From assembly GCA_014728215.1 (NCBI GenBank), contig WJLZ01000092.1, positions 1-43,617 on the forward strand: a stretch of 43,617 nt of DNA, written 5' to 3'. Of the stretch, positions 16,844 through 24,852 are shown piece by piece. The notes beneath the pieces are model-generated. The model did no database searches. It had not been told where the DNA came from and saw only the letters and a program-made list of their open reading frames with translations. The first letter of the stretch is position 1. Each line of letters opens with the position of its first letter. The position numbers were made by a program, and so were the translations under genes. Origin of the DNA: Chitinivibrionales bacterium. Lineage in GTDB: Bacteria; Fibrobacterota; Chitinivibrionia; Chitinivibrionales; WJKA01.

Positions 16844-18382
16844 ATGAAAAACAAAGTATATATATTCGATACGACCTTGCGTGACGGCGAGCAGGCGCTT
16901 CCGTCAAGCCTGTCGGTCGAACAGAAAATCAGAATAGCCCGTCAACTGGCGCGATTGAAGGTGGATATAATCGAGGCAGGTTTCCCCATATCTTCGCCGG
17001 GAGATTATGAATCGGTCCATACGATTGCGAAAACGGTGAAGGGGCCTGTTATTTGCGGTCTCGCCAGAGCCGTGCAGAAAGACATCGAGGCGTGCGCCAG
17101 GGCAATAAAGCCGGCGCAGCGCCGCCGTATTCATACTTTTGTCGGTACATCGGCAATCCATGCCAAAGGGCAACTCCGAAAATCCGAAGAAGAAATAATC
17201 GACATGGTCAAACGCAGCGTTAAACTGGCTCGCCGGTTGTGTGATGATGTCGAGTTTTCTCCTATGGATGCCGGGCGGACCGATCGTGATTTCCTTTGTC
17301 GAGTCGTTGAACTGGCTATTGCATGCGGTGCAGAAACCATAAATATACCCGATACGGTCGGGTATACACCGCCTGAAGAATTTGCCGGTATTATCGAGAT
17401 GCTCGTTAATCGGGTGCCCAATGTCGACAAAGCGATACTCTCGGTCCATTGTCATAATGATCTTGGTATGTCGACGGCGAATTCATTGACTGCGGTTGCT
17501 CACGGCGCCCGGCAGATCGAGTGTTCGATCAACGGTATCGGCGAACGAGCGGGAAACACTGCGCTCGAAGAGGTTGTGATGGCTTTAAAAGTACGAAAAG
17601 ATCTTTTTAAGGTCCACACGGATATCGATACCAGAGAAATCATGCGGACAAGTAAACTGGTGCGGGAAATATGCAATATGCCTGTCCAGCCAAACAAGGC
17701 GGTTGTCGGCAGCAATGCATTTTCCCATTCGTCAGGTATTCACCAGGATGGTGTCCTGAAATCGAAAAAAACCTATGAAATCATGACGCCTCGATCGATC
17801 GGATTACAGGAAAACCGTATGAATCTGACCAGTCGCTCGGGAAGCCATATGGTTAAGGCGCGGCTTCTCAAGCTGGGATACAATGATTCCGAAATCGATA
17901 TGGAACAGTTTTATAAACAGTTTGTTGCCCTTGCCGATAAAAAAGGCACTGTTTATGACGATGATCTTATTGCTTTGATGGAATCAAGGGATAGCAGCGA
18001 TCTGGAAGACGAGTATCGCCTTGAATACCTGAATGTTTCCAGCGGGAGAGGGGTAATTCCTACGGCAACGGTCAGGATTATCGCCCAGGATAAAGTATTT
18101 CAGGAAGCAGGATGCGGCGATGGGGCCGTTGATGCCGCCACCAATGCAATCGATCGGGTCGTGGGATATAAAATCAATGTTGAAGAGTTCCATCTCGATG
18201 CAGTTACCCAGGGACGAGAGGCGCTTGGACGGGTTCGTATTATCGGAAAGGCAAAAGAGGGAATCTTTACCGGCACCGGAACGAGCACCGATATCGTTGA
18301 GGCGTCGGCCTTCGCGTATATGGATATTGTCAATAAAATCACCCGTATGAAAAAATTCGGCAAGAAAGCTATCGGCCGATAA
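16844..18382 (+). CDS. leuA: 2-isopropylmalate synthase
   Basis: 512 residues from the ATG at 16844; longer open sequence upstream overlaps ilvC and is not real. The N-terminal TIM barrel starts with VYIFDTTLRDGEQALPSSLS and has GFPISSPGDYESV, DDVEFSPMDAGRTD, the metal-binding LSVHCHNDLGMSTANSL and NGIGERAGNTALEEV. SGIHQDGVLKSKKTYEIM marks the linker, and the C-terminal leucine-sensing domain follows (ATVRIIAQDKVFQEAGCGDG; GIFTGTGTSTDIVEASA). It closely parallels the E. coli-type LeuA along its whole length. It condenses 2-oxoisovalerate with acetyl-CoA, the committed leucine step, and is feedback inhibited by leucine in characterised relatives. It lies 22 bp after ilvC. Confidence 0.95.
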   Translation: MKNKVYIFDTTLRDGEQALPSSLSVEQKIRIARQLARLKVDIIEAGFPISSPGDYESVHTIAKTVKGPVICGLARAVQKDIEACARAIKPAQRRRIHTFVGTSAIHAKGQLRKSEEEIIDMVKRSVKLARRLCDDVEFSPMDAGRTDRDFLCRVVELAIACGAETINIPDTVGYTPPEEFAGIIEMLVNRVPNVDKAILSVHCHNDLGMSTANSLTAVAHGARQIECSINGIGERAGNTALEEVVMALKVRKDLFKVHTDIDTREIMRTSKLVREICNMPVQPNKAVVGSNAFSHSSGIHQDGVLKSKKTYEIMTPRSIGLQENRMNLTSRSGSHMVKARLLKLGYNDSEIDMEQFYKQFVALADKKGTVYDDDLIALMESRDSSDLEDEYRLEYLNVSSGRGVIPTATVRIIAQDKVFQEAGCGDGAVDAATNAIDRVVGYKINVEEFHLDAVTQGREALGRVRIIGKAKEGIFTGTGTSTDIVEASAFAYMDIVNKITRMKKFGKKAIGR

Positions 18383-18416
18383 CAACATACGAACCGGCAT
18401 GTGAAAAGGAGTCAGG

Positions 18417-19439
18417 ATGAAACATCCATACACCTTATCGAAAGAAAAGACAGGATTGCTTGTTGTTGATGTGCAGGAGAAGTTTGCACCTGTCATTCCC
18501 GATTTTGATGAAATGGTGCATAATATTGTTAAGCTGATTCTGACATTTCAGATGTTTAAAATGCCGGTGATGGTCACCGAGCAATATCCCAAAGGATTAG
18601 GAAATACCCTCGAAAAGATCAGGGGGCAGTTTACCTTTCTTGAGGTTGTTGAAAAGCTTGAGATGGCCTGTACCGACAATACCCATTTCTGGGCACAGCT
18701 GAATCCGCTGGAACTTGATACGATTGTTGTGTGCGGGGTCGAGACTCATGTATGCATTAATCAGACAGTACTGGGTCTTTTACAGAATGAATATACGGTG
18801 CATTGTGTTGCCGATGCGGTTGGCGCACGCAATGAATTCGATCATCAAATCGGTTTTCAGAAAATGGTTCATGCAGGGGCAATCCCAACGACAACGGAGA
18901 TCTGCCTGTTCGAGCTTGCGCAGAAAGGCGGAACGCAGAGCTTTAAATATATCCAGAAAATGGTGAAATCAAAGCTGAAAAAAAGCCTGCCCTCAGAGTC
19001 CAAAAAAGCCGAACCAGAGGATATCACGGCATTGGCACAAGAAGCCGAATCGTTACTCGCGGCTTCAGAAGAGCCCGAAACGGCAGCTCCTTCCACTGAA
19101 AAAGTTGCAGAAGAACGTGGTACAGTCGAAGTGCAGGAGGATGGACGTGTCGATGGGGCTGAAGATGAGAAAGAAACACCGGAACCTGCTTCAGTCGATA
19201 GTTCATTGGGAGAATTCGAAAGTGATGAAAAACCTCAGGATTCCCAAACCGGTGGTTCGGAAGAGGCATCGGAAGAGGTCCTTGACAGTGTGCCGGAAGA
19301 AGAGGTGCGTGAGGTTTCTGAAGCCAAAACTTCCGAAAATGCCGAGTCAGCCGGAGCAGATGAGAACGGACCCGAGGAGCCTGAGATCAGCGACAGCGAT
19401 ATTAACGATCTTCTCGGGAGCGAAGACGAAATTAAATAG
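18417..19439 (+). CDS. Isochorismatase-fold hydrolase with long acidic C-terminal tail
   Basis: 340 residues in two parts. Residues 1 to about 190 form a cysteine-hydrolase (isochorismatase-like, ISOC1/2 group) domain: TGLLVVDVQEKFAPVI with catalytic Asp18, VTEQYPKGLGNTLEKI, the Lys in VVEKLEMAC, and the nucleophile region VVCGVETHVCINQTVLGLL. From about residue 190 a basic stretch (KMVKSKLKKSLP) turns into about 150 residues of Glu/Asp/Ser-rich low-complexity sequence ending EISDSDINDLLGSEDEIK. The substrate is unknown; family members include isochorismatases, nicotinamidases and many uncharacterised hydrolases. It sits between leuA and leuB (34 bp after leuA, strong AAAAGGAG site), so it is co-transcribed with leucine synthesis. 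The reason is not clear. Confidence 0.85.
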   Translation: MKHPYTLSKEKTGLLVVDVQEKFAPVIPDFDEMVHNIVKLILTFQMFKMPVMVTEQYPKGLGNTLEKIRGQFTFLEVVEKLEMACTDNTHFWAQLNPLELDTIVVCGVETHVCINQTVLGLLQNEYTVHCVADAVGARNEFDHQIGFQKMVHAGAIPTTTEICLFELAQKGGTQSFKYIQKMVKSKLKKSLPSESKKAEPEDITALAQEAESLLAASEEPETAAPSTEKVAEERGTVEVQEDGRVDGAEDEKETPEPASVDSSLGEFESDEKPQDSQTGGSEEASEEVLDSVPEEEVREVSEAKTSENAESAGADENGPEEPEISDSDINDLLGSEDEIK

Positions 19440-19487
19440 GGTAATTATGCGTGTGTGGCATGACTTTCCAGGTCAAAACCATACAGT

Positions 19488-19517
19488 TTGACGGTAATAA
19501 AAAGATAAGCATATTAA
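19488..19517 (+). promoter_or_regulatory. Predicted internal promoter before leuB
   Basis: TTGACG (19488-19493) and TATTAA (19512-19517) are 18 bp apart in the 103-bp gap, the largest in the operon. The -35 box is part of an inverted repeat, GTCAAA (19472-19477) with TTTGAC (19487-19492). It would let leuB-cimA-ilvE be expressed apart from ilvBNC. Confidence 0.45.
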
Positions 19518-19542
19518 TAGTATCTATAAGAAAGGAGCAGCT

Positions 19543-20607
19543 TTGGCTAAATCATATTCTATCGCATTAATTGGCGGCGATGGTACCGGACCGGAAGTGT
19601 TGCGTGAAGGAGTAAAGGTTTTAAATGCTGCAGCGGATAAGTTCGGTTTTAAGGTTGCTTATGAGGATTTTGATTTTGGCGGCGAACGCTATAAGAAAAC
19701 CGGAGAGACATTGCCCGATTCGGCGATTGAAGATCTTCGGAAATTCGATTCGATTTTTCTGGGCGCCATCGGTCATCCCGATGTTAAACCGGGTATTCTG
19801 GAATTGGGAATACTCTTGAAACTCAGGTTTGCATTCGATCAATATATCAATTTGCGTCCTGTAAAACTCTATCCCAATGTGGCGACGCCTCTGAAAGATA
19901 AGGGCCCCGATGAAATCGATTTTGTGGTAGTCAGAGAAAATACCGGCGGTATTTATACCGGTATGGGCGGGGTTGTCATGAAAGGAACCGATCAGGAGAT
20001 TGCGACTCAGCTGATGTGCTATTCCCGCCCGGTTGCCGAGCGGTGTGTCCGTTATGCCTACGATCTTACCCGCAAACGGAACAAAAAGAAAATGTTGACA
20101 CTGGTTCACAAGTGCAATGTCTTGACCAATGTTGGCGATTTATGGGTGAGGACGCATGAGGAAGTTGGAAGGGCCGATTATCCCGATATCAAACAGGATT
20201 ATAACCATGTCGATGCATGTACGATGTGGATGGTGAAGAGCCCGGAGTATTACGATGTAATTGTGACGGCCAATTTGTTTGGTGATATCATTACCGATCT
20301 CGGTGCAATGATTCAGGGAGGCATGGGAATTGCCGCCGGAGGAAATATTAATCCCGAGGGGGTATCGATGTTCGAGCCGATTGGCGGAAGCGCACCTAAA
20401 TATACCGGGAAAAACATTATTAATCCCCTTGCCTGTATTTGCGCCGGTGGTATGCTGTGCGATGCAATCGGTGAGGAAGATGCCGGGAAAGCTATCGATA
20501 ATGCCGTTTCTGCAGCAATGGCTTCGGGGAAAATAAAAGATCTTTCGGCTGGCAAAATGGGGATGAGTACCACTGAAGTCGGTGATTTTGTAGCATCACT
20601 GGTTTAA
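19543..20607 (+). CDS. leuB: 3-isopropylmalate dehydrogenase
   Basis: 354 residues, starting at TTG (19543) with GGAG 5 bp before it. The fold is a beta-decarboxylating dehydrogenase: IALIGGDGTGPEVLREG at the N-terminus, LGAIGHPDVKPGILE, LKLRFAFDQYINLRPVKLYP with substrate-binding arginines, VVRENTGGIYTGMGG, and the metal-binding Asp residues in ANLFGDIITDLGAMIQGG and nearby. The NLRPVKLYP and absence of isocitrate-specific features favour isopropylmalate over isocitrate or tartrate as substrate. It oxidises and decarboxylates 3-isopropylmalate, and could also act on erythro-3-methylmalate in the citramalate route to isoleucine. Its neighbours leuA and cimA fit both roles. Confidence 0.9.
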   Translation: MAKSYSIALIGGDGTGPEVLREGVKVLNAAADKFGFKVAYEDFDFGGERYKKTGETLPDSAIEDLRKFDSIFLGAIGHPDVKPGILELGILLKLRFAFDQYINLRPVKLYPNVATPLKDKGPDEIDFVVVRENTGGIYTGMGGVVMKGTDQEIATQLMCYSRPVAERCVRYAYDLTRKRNKKKMLTLVHKCNVLTNVGDLWVRTHEEVGRADYPDIKQDYNHVDACTMWMVKSPEYYDVIVTANLFGDIITDLGAMIQGGMGIAAGGNINPEGVSMFEPIGGSAPKYTGKNIINPLACICAGGMLCDAIGEEDAGKAIDNAVSAAMASGKIKDLSAGKMGMSTTEVGDFVASLV

Positions 20608-20624
20608 AAAAGAAACGATCAGTA

Positions 20625-22226
20625 ATGAAGAACAACAAAAAATCATCAGTCAAAGTTTACGATACCACGTTAAGAGACGGGAATCAATCTGTCGGTATCT
20701 CATTGTCTATTGCAGACAAGATAAAGATAGCTCATCGTCTCAGCGATCTGGGTGTCCATTATATCGAGGGCGGCTGGCCGACATCGTCGTCATCGCCCGA
20801 TTATGAGTTTTTTCAAAAGGTTGCATCGACACCGCTCTCTTCACGGGTTGCAGTATTCGGCAGTACACGCCGGAAAGGCGTCACCTGCGCAAAGGATCCA
20901 CTTTGTAAATTGTTGGTAAAAAGCGGCGTCAAAACTGCGACTATTTTCGGAAAATCCTGGGACCTCCATGTCAAAGAAATTATCAGGACATCGCTGTCGG
21001 AGAACCTTGCCATGATTTCGGAAACGGTCTCCTATTTAAAGCGGTATATGGATGAGGTTTTCTTTGATGCTGAACATTTCTTCGACGGCTACCGGCACAA
21101 TCCGCAGTATGCCCTTAAAAGCCTGATTGCTGCTCAAGAAGCCGGTGCGGATTGCCTGGTGCTCTGCGACACCAACGGTGGAATGCTCCCCGGAGAATTT
21201 CTTGATATTTATCGGGAAGTCAGGGAGCAGGTGACGGCGTCCCTTGGGATCCATACCCATAATGATTCGGGATGTGCCGATGCTAATACATTTCTTGCCG
21301 TACGGGAAGGTGCTGTCCAGATTCAGGGAACGATCAACGGGTTGGGTGAACGGTGCGGCAATGCCAATCTCTGTACCATCCTTCCCGGGCTCCAGCTGAA
21401 GTACGGCCATAACCTTGTTTCCGAAGGGCAGATGAGGCTCCTCACCGAAACATCGGTGTATGTAAGCGAAATTGCCAATGTGTCGCACAACATGCGACAA
21501 CCCTATGTTGGCGAGTCCGCGTTTTCTCATAAAGCGGGAACACATGCCGATGGAGTACGGAAAGTTAATCGTTCCTTTGAACACCTATCGCCCGAATCGA
21601 TCGGCAATTACCGTCACTTCGTCGTTTCCGATCAGGCAGGCACGGGAACCGTTTTGGAAAAGCTCAAGGATATATTACCGGATCTTGATAAAAAGGATCC
21701 CCTGGTAAAGAACTTGCTGAAGCGTATCCTTGATATGGAAGCTTCCGGATATCAGTTTGAAGCCGCTGATGGTTCCTTTGAGTTGATAGTTCAGGAGATG
21801 CTCGGAGAGTTCAGAGATGCATTCAAGCTCAAAGGATTCAGGGTCATTGAAGAGAAACGGGAAAATGGTGACGTTTTTTCCGAAGCGACGATCAAACTGC
21901 AAAAGGGTGATGATTTCGAACATACTGCCGCTGAAGGAGACGGTCCGGTTAATGCGCTGGACAATGCACTCCGTAAGGCTTTGATGAAATTCTATCCGAG
22001 TTTAAAGGATGTCAAACTTGAGGATTTCAAGGTTCGCGTACTGGATGAAAAGGAAGGGACTGCTGCCAGAGTCAGGGTGCTCATCGAATCCTCTGATGGA
22101 AAAAACCGGTGGGGAACAATCGGTGTGTCGACGAATATAATCGAAGCCGCGTGGTTAGCTCTCATAGACAGTCTCGAATACAAACTTATGAAAGATTCCA
22201 AAGGGATTTTGAATATACGGCAGTAA
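20625..22226 (+). CDS. cimA: (R)-citramalate synthase
   Basis: 533 residues, similar in design to LeuA but of the CimA type: VKVYDTTLRDGNQSVGISLS, YIEGGWPTSSSSPDYEFF, DEVFFDAEHFFDGYRHNP, DCLVLCDTNGGMLPGEF, the metal-site LGIHTHNDSGCADANTF, and GERCGNANLCTILPGLQLK. A C-terminal allosteric domain follows (about 400-525). GGWPxSSPxD and the EHFFDGY segment are diagnostic for the citramalate synthase branch. It condenses pyruvate and acetyl-CoA to citramalate, giving 2-oxobutyrate for isoleucine without threonine. The regulatory domain probably senses isoleucine. It lies 17 bp after leuB. Confidence 0.93.
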   Translation: MKNNKKSSVKVYDTTLRDGNQSVGISLSIADKIKIAHRLSDLGVHYIEGGWPTSSSSPDYEFFQKVASTPLSSRVAVFGSTRRKGVTCAKDPLCKLLVKSGVKTATIFGKSWDLHVKEIIRTSLSENLAMISETVSYLKRYMDEVFFDAEHFFDGYRHNPQYALKSLIAAQEAGADCLVLCDTNGGMLPGEFLDIYREVREQVTASLGIHTHNDSGCADANTFLAVREGAVQIQGTINGLGERCGNANLCTILPGLQLKYGHNLVSEGQMRLLTETSVYVSEIANVSHNMRQPYVGESAFSHKAGTHADGVRKVNRSFEHLSPESIGNYRHFVVSDQAGTGTVLEKLKDILPDLDKKDPLVKNLLKRILDMEASGYQFEAADGSFELIVQEMLGEFRDAFKLKGFRVIEEKRENGDVFSEATIKLQKGDDFEHTAAEGDGPVNALDNALRKALMKFYPSLKDVKLEDFKVRVLDEKEGTAARVRVLIESSDGKNRWGTIGVSTNIIEAAWLALIDSLEYKLMKDSKGILNIRQ

Positions 22227-22249
22227 GATAAAAAGAAATGAGGTATAAA

Positions 22250-23266
22250 ATGGCGCCTTCAATAGACTGGCAAAGTTTGGGCTTTCAGTACTTGCCTACC
22301 AACGCACATGTTAAATCTGAATTTAAAAACGGTTCCTGGTCGGATATTGAGGTATGCACCGGAACATCACTGCAGCTTCATATAGGAGCAACCTGTCTTC
22401 ATTATGGTCAAGCATGTTTCGAAGGGCTTAAAGCGTTCAGACAGAAGGATGGTGCCATTGCGATGTTCAGACCGGATGCAAATGCCCACCGGCTTGCCAG
22501 TTCCGCACAGCGCCTTGTTATGGCGCCACCACCAGTCGAGTTATTTATTGAGGCGTGCAAGAAAGCTATCAATCAGAATATCGAATTTGTCCCTCCCTAC
22601 GGCACCGGCGCCAGTTTGTATATCAGGCCGCTTCTCATCGGGACATCCCCACGGGTTGGACTCCGTCCCGCCGAGGAATATGCACTGATTGTTCTGGTCA
22701 CCCCGGTAGGGCCCTATTACAAAAACGGCTTTTTCCCGGTTAAAGCATATGTTCAGGAAGAGTATGACCGGGCGGCGCCAAAAGGGGTTGGCAATGTAAA
22801 AGCCGCAGGTAATTATGCTGCCGGACTTTACAGCGATCTTCTGACTAAAAAAAAGGGATATCCGATTGCCTTGTATTCCGATTCGGCCCAGCATCGATTT
22901 ATCGATGAATTCGGTACGTCGAACTTTTTCGGTATCACTGCCGATAACAAGTACGTTACTCCGGATTCCAAATCGATCCTGCCGAGTATTACAAACGACA
23001 GTCTCCAGCAGCTTTCCCGGGATTTCGGTATGGCCGTTGAACGACGGAAAATACCCATGGAGGAACTCAGCATGTTCACAGAGGTCGGGGCGTGTGGTAC
23101 TGCCGCAGTTATAACACCTATTCATTCCGTTACTTACAACGAAACGATCTATACCTATGGTAAGGAAAATGAAGCAGGACCGACATTGACCAGACTGTAT
23201 AAAGAAATCCAGGGCATTCAATACGGTGAAAAAGAAGACCGCCATAATTGGATGTTGGCGGCATAA
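22250..23266 (+). CDS. ilvE: Branched-chain amino acid aminotransferase
   Basis: 338 residues from the ATG at 22250, which has TGAGG 6 bp upstream; the ATG at 22238 overlaps that site and is less likely. This is the fold-type IV PLP enzyme, BCAT type II group: HYGQACFEGLKAFRQKDG, YIRPLLIGTSPRVGLRPA, the PLP lysine in GVGNVKAAGNYAAGL (Lys184), DEFGTSNFFGI and EVGACGTAAVITPI. It transfers an amino group from glutamate to the 2-oxo acids to give Val, Leu and Ile, the final step for all three. It lies 23 bp after cimA and is the last gene of the operon, followed by a terminator-like hairpin. Confidence 0.95.
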   Translation: MAPSIDWQSLGFQYLPTNAHVKSEFKNGSWSDIEVCTGTSLQLHIGATCLHYGQACFEGLKAFRQKDGAIAMFRPDANAHRLASSAQRLVMAPPPVELFIEACKKAINQNIEFVPPYGTGASLYIRPLLIGTSPRVGLRPAEEYALIVLVTPVGPYYKNGFFPVKAYVQEEYDRAAPKGVGNVKAAGNYAAGLYSDLLTKKKGYPIALYSDSAQHRFIDEFGTSNFFGITADNKYVTPDSKSILPSITNDSLQQLSRDFGMAVERRKIPMEELSMFTEVGACGTAAVITPIHSVTYNETIYTYGKENEAGPTLTRLYKEIQGIQYGEKEDRHNWMLAA

Positions 23267-23302
23267 AATAAAGTCCGGATATTCTTGAAGTCAAGGGTAA
23301 TA

Positions 23303-23330
23303 AAAGGCGGGGTTGCACCACTCTGCCTTT
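23303..23330 (+). terminator. Terminator-like hairpin after ilvE
   Basis: AAAGGCGGGG (23303-23312) and CTCTGCCTTT (23321-23330) pair over 10 bp with two G-U pairs, around an 8-nt loop. The T-tract is short, so strength is uncertain. It fits the end of the ilv-leu operon. Confidence 0.5.
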
Positions 23331-23357
23331 GCTCTTATACGAACAAACGTGATTCCC

Positions 23358-23687
23358 ATGCAGATTCAATCATACTCAAAATACGATTATCAGGTTCTCC
23401 GCATACCCGAAGACCTTACCACTGAAACGGATTTATCTGAAATTCAACAAATTATCGAAGAGTACCCTTCACTGAAGAACGTTGCATTGTGGTTTACTCA
23501 GAATTCCTGTCTATATACCGAATCGATTTTCATTTTAACTCATTGCTACCGACTCCTTGCAGAGCGGGGAGGAGAGCTTGCTCTGATTAAACCGAATGCA
23601 ATAATTCTTTCGGCCTTACAAACTGTGGGGCTGACACATTTGATTTCTGTTTATAATTCTGAAGAGGAGCTTCGGAAAGAAGATTGA
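23358..23687 (+). CDS. STAS-domain protein (anti-sigma factor antagonist-like)
   Basis: 109 residues from the ATG at 23358; the frame opens further up at a TTG (23313) that lies inside the ilvE hairpin, so it is not used. The pattern of a short STAS domain is clear in the second half: LKNVALWFTQNSCLYTESIF, then ILTHCYRLLAERGGELALI, NAIILSALQTVGLTHLISVY and EEEL. In SpoIIAA/RsbV relatives such domains bind anti-sigma kinases and are switched by serine phosphorylation. Here the position I align with the phosphoserine appears to be Glu or Thr (YTES). A partner could be the SpoIIE-type phosphatase at 10445. No strong RBS is seen. Confidence 0.7.
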   Translation: MQIQSYSKYDYQVLRIPEDLTTETDLSEIQQIIEEYPSLKNVALWFTQNSCLYTESIFILTHCYRLLAERGGELALIKPNAIILSALQTVGLTHLISVYNSEEELRKED

Positions 23688-23747
23688 AGAGTATTGCAGG
23701 AAGGTCGGGAAAGGGGTCTTGATAAAGGGCTGAAATCTGTTTTCGTG

Positions 23748-24236
23748 CTATTTGCCGCAGCATTTCTTATGTTTTTTTCCGCTTCCACAACTACAGGGAT
23801 CGTTCCGTCCTACTTTAGGGCTTTCTCTGACATACTGTTCTGAAGGAACAATCGTGCCGTCCTTGTAAAGCCATTTTTCGTTATCCTTTACAAATTCTGC
23901 ACGTTCATGAATATATTTCCGCTCATTATTTTCACTGAAACGGGCTACAAACTCGACAATACCTTGAGTATCCTTTGGCCCGCCTTTCTCTGTCGATTTG
24001 ATTTCCAGTCCCAGCCATTGTGACTTCTCAGACCATCGCCGGATAGCCTGCTCATCAAAGTTTTGCTTTTCTTTTGGATGAATCGAATCGACAATAAACT
24101 GGATTTTGCCTTGTACATATGCACTATAACGGGCCCGCATAACCTGCTCGGCGGTATCCCCGTTCTGCTCGCCATGTATGATCTGTTTGCAGCATTCGTC
24201 GTATGTTTTGTTTGAACCACAGGGGCAGTTTTCCAT
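23748..24236 (-). CDS. ychJ: YchJ-like SEC-C motif protein (UPF0225 family)
   Basis: 162 residues with zinc-binding SEC-C motifs at both ends: [13 protein letters not shown] (about 4-16) and [15 protein letters not shown] (about 146-160). Between them is the NTF2-like middle domain with [33 protein letters not shown] and VEFVARF. This is the arrangement of E. coli YchJ. The function is not established; SEC-C motifs bind zinc and often mark proteins that contact the translocase or other macromolecules. It is encoded just downstream of a tRNA terminator on the same strand and convergent with the STAS gene. Confidence 0.92.
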   Translation of the reverse strand: MENCPCGSNKTYDECCKQIIHGEQNGDTAEQVMRARYSAYVQGKIQFIVDSIHPKEKQNFDEQAIRRWSEKSQWLGLEIKSTEKGGPKDTQGIVEFVARFSENNERKYIHERAEFVKDNEKWLYKDGTIVPSEQYVRESPKVGRNDPCSCGSGKKHKKCCGK

Positions 24237-24255
24237 AGAAATCCTTTGAACAATG

Positions 24256-24296
24256 AATAAAAGTGCCCCAAAATCCGATTTACCGATTTCAGGGCA
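24256..24296 (-). terminator. Rho-independent terminator after the tRNA-Arg gene
   Basis: On the minus strand a 12-bp stem, with several G-U pairs, forms between 24296-24285 and 24275-24264, followed by CTTTTATT. It separates the tRNA transcript from the ychJ-like gene. Confidence 0.65.
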
Positions 24297-24304
24297 ATTT
24301 TATA

Positions 24305-24378
24305 TACGGCCATAGGGAGTCGAACCCCAAACCTCCTGATCCGTAGTCAGGTGCTCTATCCAATTGAGCTATGGCCGC
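24305..24378 (-). tRNA. tRNA-Arg (anticodon ACG)
   Basis: A full 74-nt cloverleaf on the minus strand. The acceptor stem GCGGCCA pairs with TGGCCGT (last pair G-U), the D-arm is GCTC/GAGC, and the anticodon loop CTACGGA is closed by CTGA/TCAG-type pairing. The T-arm TGGGG-TTCGACT-CCCTA includes one G-U pair. The anticodon ACG is read as ICG after deamination and serves CGU, CGC and CGA. CCA is not encoded. Confidence 0.96.
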
Positions 24379-24395
24379 AGAATTATTGAGGTACT

Positions 24396-24424
24396 AAAAT
24401 AAATCTATAGCATCTCGTAGTCAA
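24396..24424 (-). promoter_or_regulatory. Promoter of the tRNA-Arg gene
   Basis: On the minus strand TTGACT (24424-24419) and TATTTT (24401-24396) are separated by exactly 17 bp, with the -10 box ending 17 bp upstream of the tRNA 5' end. A GC-rich stretch between box and gene, expected of stringently controlled stable-RNA promoters, is not obvious. Confidence 0.6.
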
Positions 24425-24707
24425 CGTATTGAGCCTTATCCAGGCTCTTAAAAAAAGGAAAAACCGAAAGTGATTTTCCCCCACAACCGTCCTGAAAGGT
24501 GTGGTCAGCACTTTATAACGGGGATTTTCTTTTCGCATTACCCTTATTTACGGCAATTATTGTCAAGGAAAAAATTAATCCTTTGTGACCGTGATCATTG
24601 ACATATTTACCGCTCTACCGTATGATTTGACTAGGTTGTTGATCAGTTTTTTAGGCAGGTTAGTGGATAACTTAAAATACGAATAATCAATAAGTTGCAA
24701 CAAAAAT

Positions 24708-24750
24708 ACCATATGGAGGCCCATGGGCACAAAAGGGTACTCTATATGGT
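24708..24750. repeat. Nested inverted repeats, candidate operator of the envelope-machine operon
   Basis: ACCATATGGAG (24708-24718) and CTCTATATGGT (24740-24750) are inverted copies matching at 10 of 11 positions. Inside them lies the perfect 10-bp palindrome GCCCATGGGC (24719-24728). The block is about 100 bp upstream of the HTH gene and 35 bp upstream of a TATAAT. Confidence 0.5.
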
Positions 24751-24784
24751 GTTGTTGTGAGTAAATAAATATTAATGATATCAA

Positions 24785-24790
24785 TATAAT
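24785..24790 (+). promoter_or_regulatory. Consensus -10 box upstream of the HTH gene
   Basis: A perfect TATAAT lies 63 bp before the start codon in an AT-rich stretch. No convincing -35 box sits at 16-18 bp (TAAATA at 17 bp); TTGTGA at 24755-24760 is too far. The missing -35 would suit an activator-dependent promoter. Confidence 0.4.
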
Positions 24791-24852
24791 TTGCTGCAAG
24801 TGCGATTAGAATGATCAAAGATACTGCTTACAATTTTGCAGGAGGTGGCAGA

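Larger units (their letters stand above)
24425..24852. other. Long divergent intergenic region between tRNA-Arg and the HTH gene
   Basis: About 430 bp without a gene. It holds nested inverted repeats at 24708-24750 and a consensus -10 box at 24785-24790. A small GAGCC/GGCTC hairpin lies near 24431-24447. No riboswitch or RNA gene was recognised; a short ORF on the minus strand (24575-24799) has no coding look. Confidence 0.5.

Noticed and set aside
19447-19491. 14-codon ORF before leuB as a second leader peptide
   Set aside because: It has no Leu codon enrichment and no terminator follows; it overlaps a promoter-like sequence.
22541-23245. 234-codon minus-strand ORF
   Set aside because: Antisense to ilvE, whose protein motifs are unmistakable on the plus strand.
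24575-24799. 74-codon minus-strand ORF in the long intergenic region
   Set aside because: It runs through the palindromes and the -10 box, lacks an RBS and has no protein-like composition.
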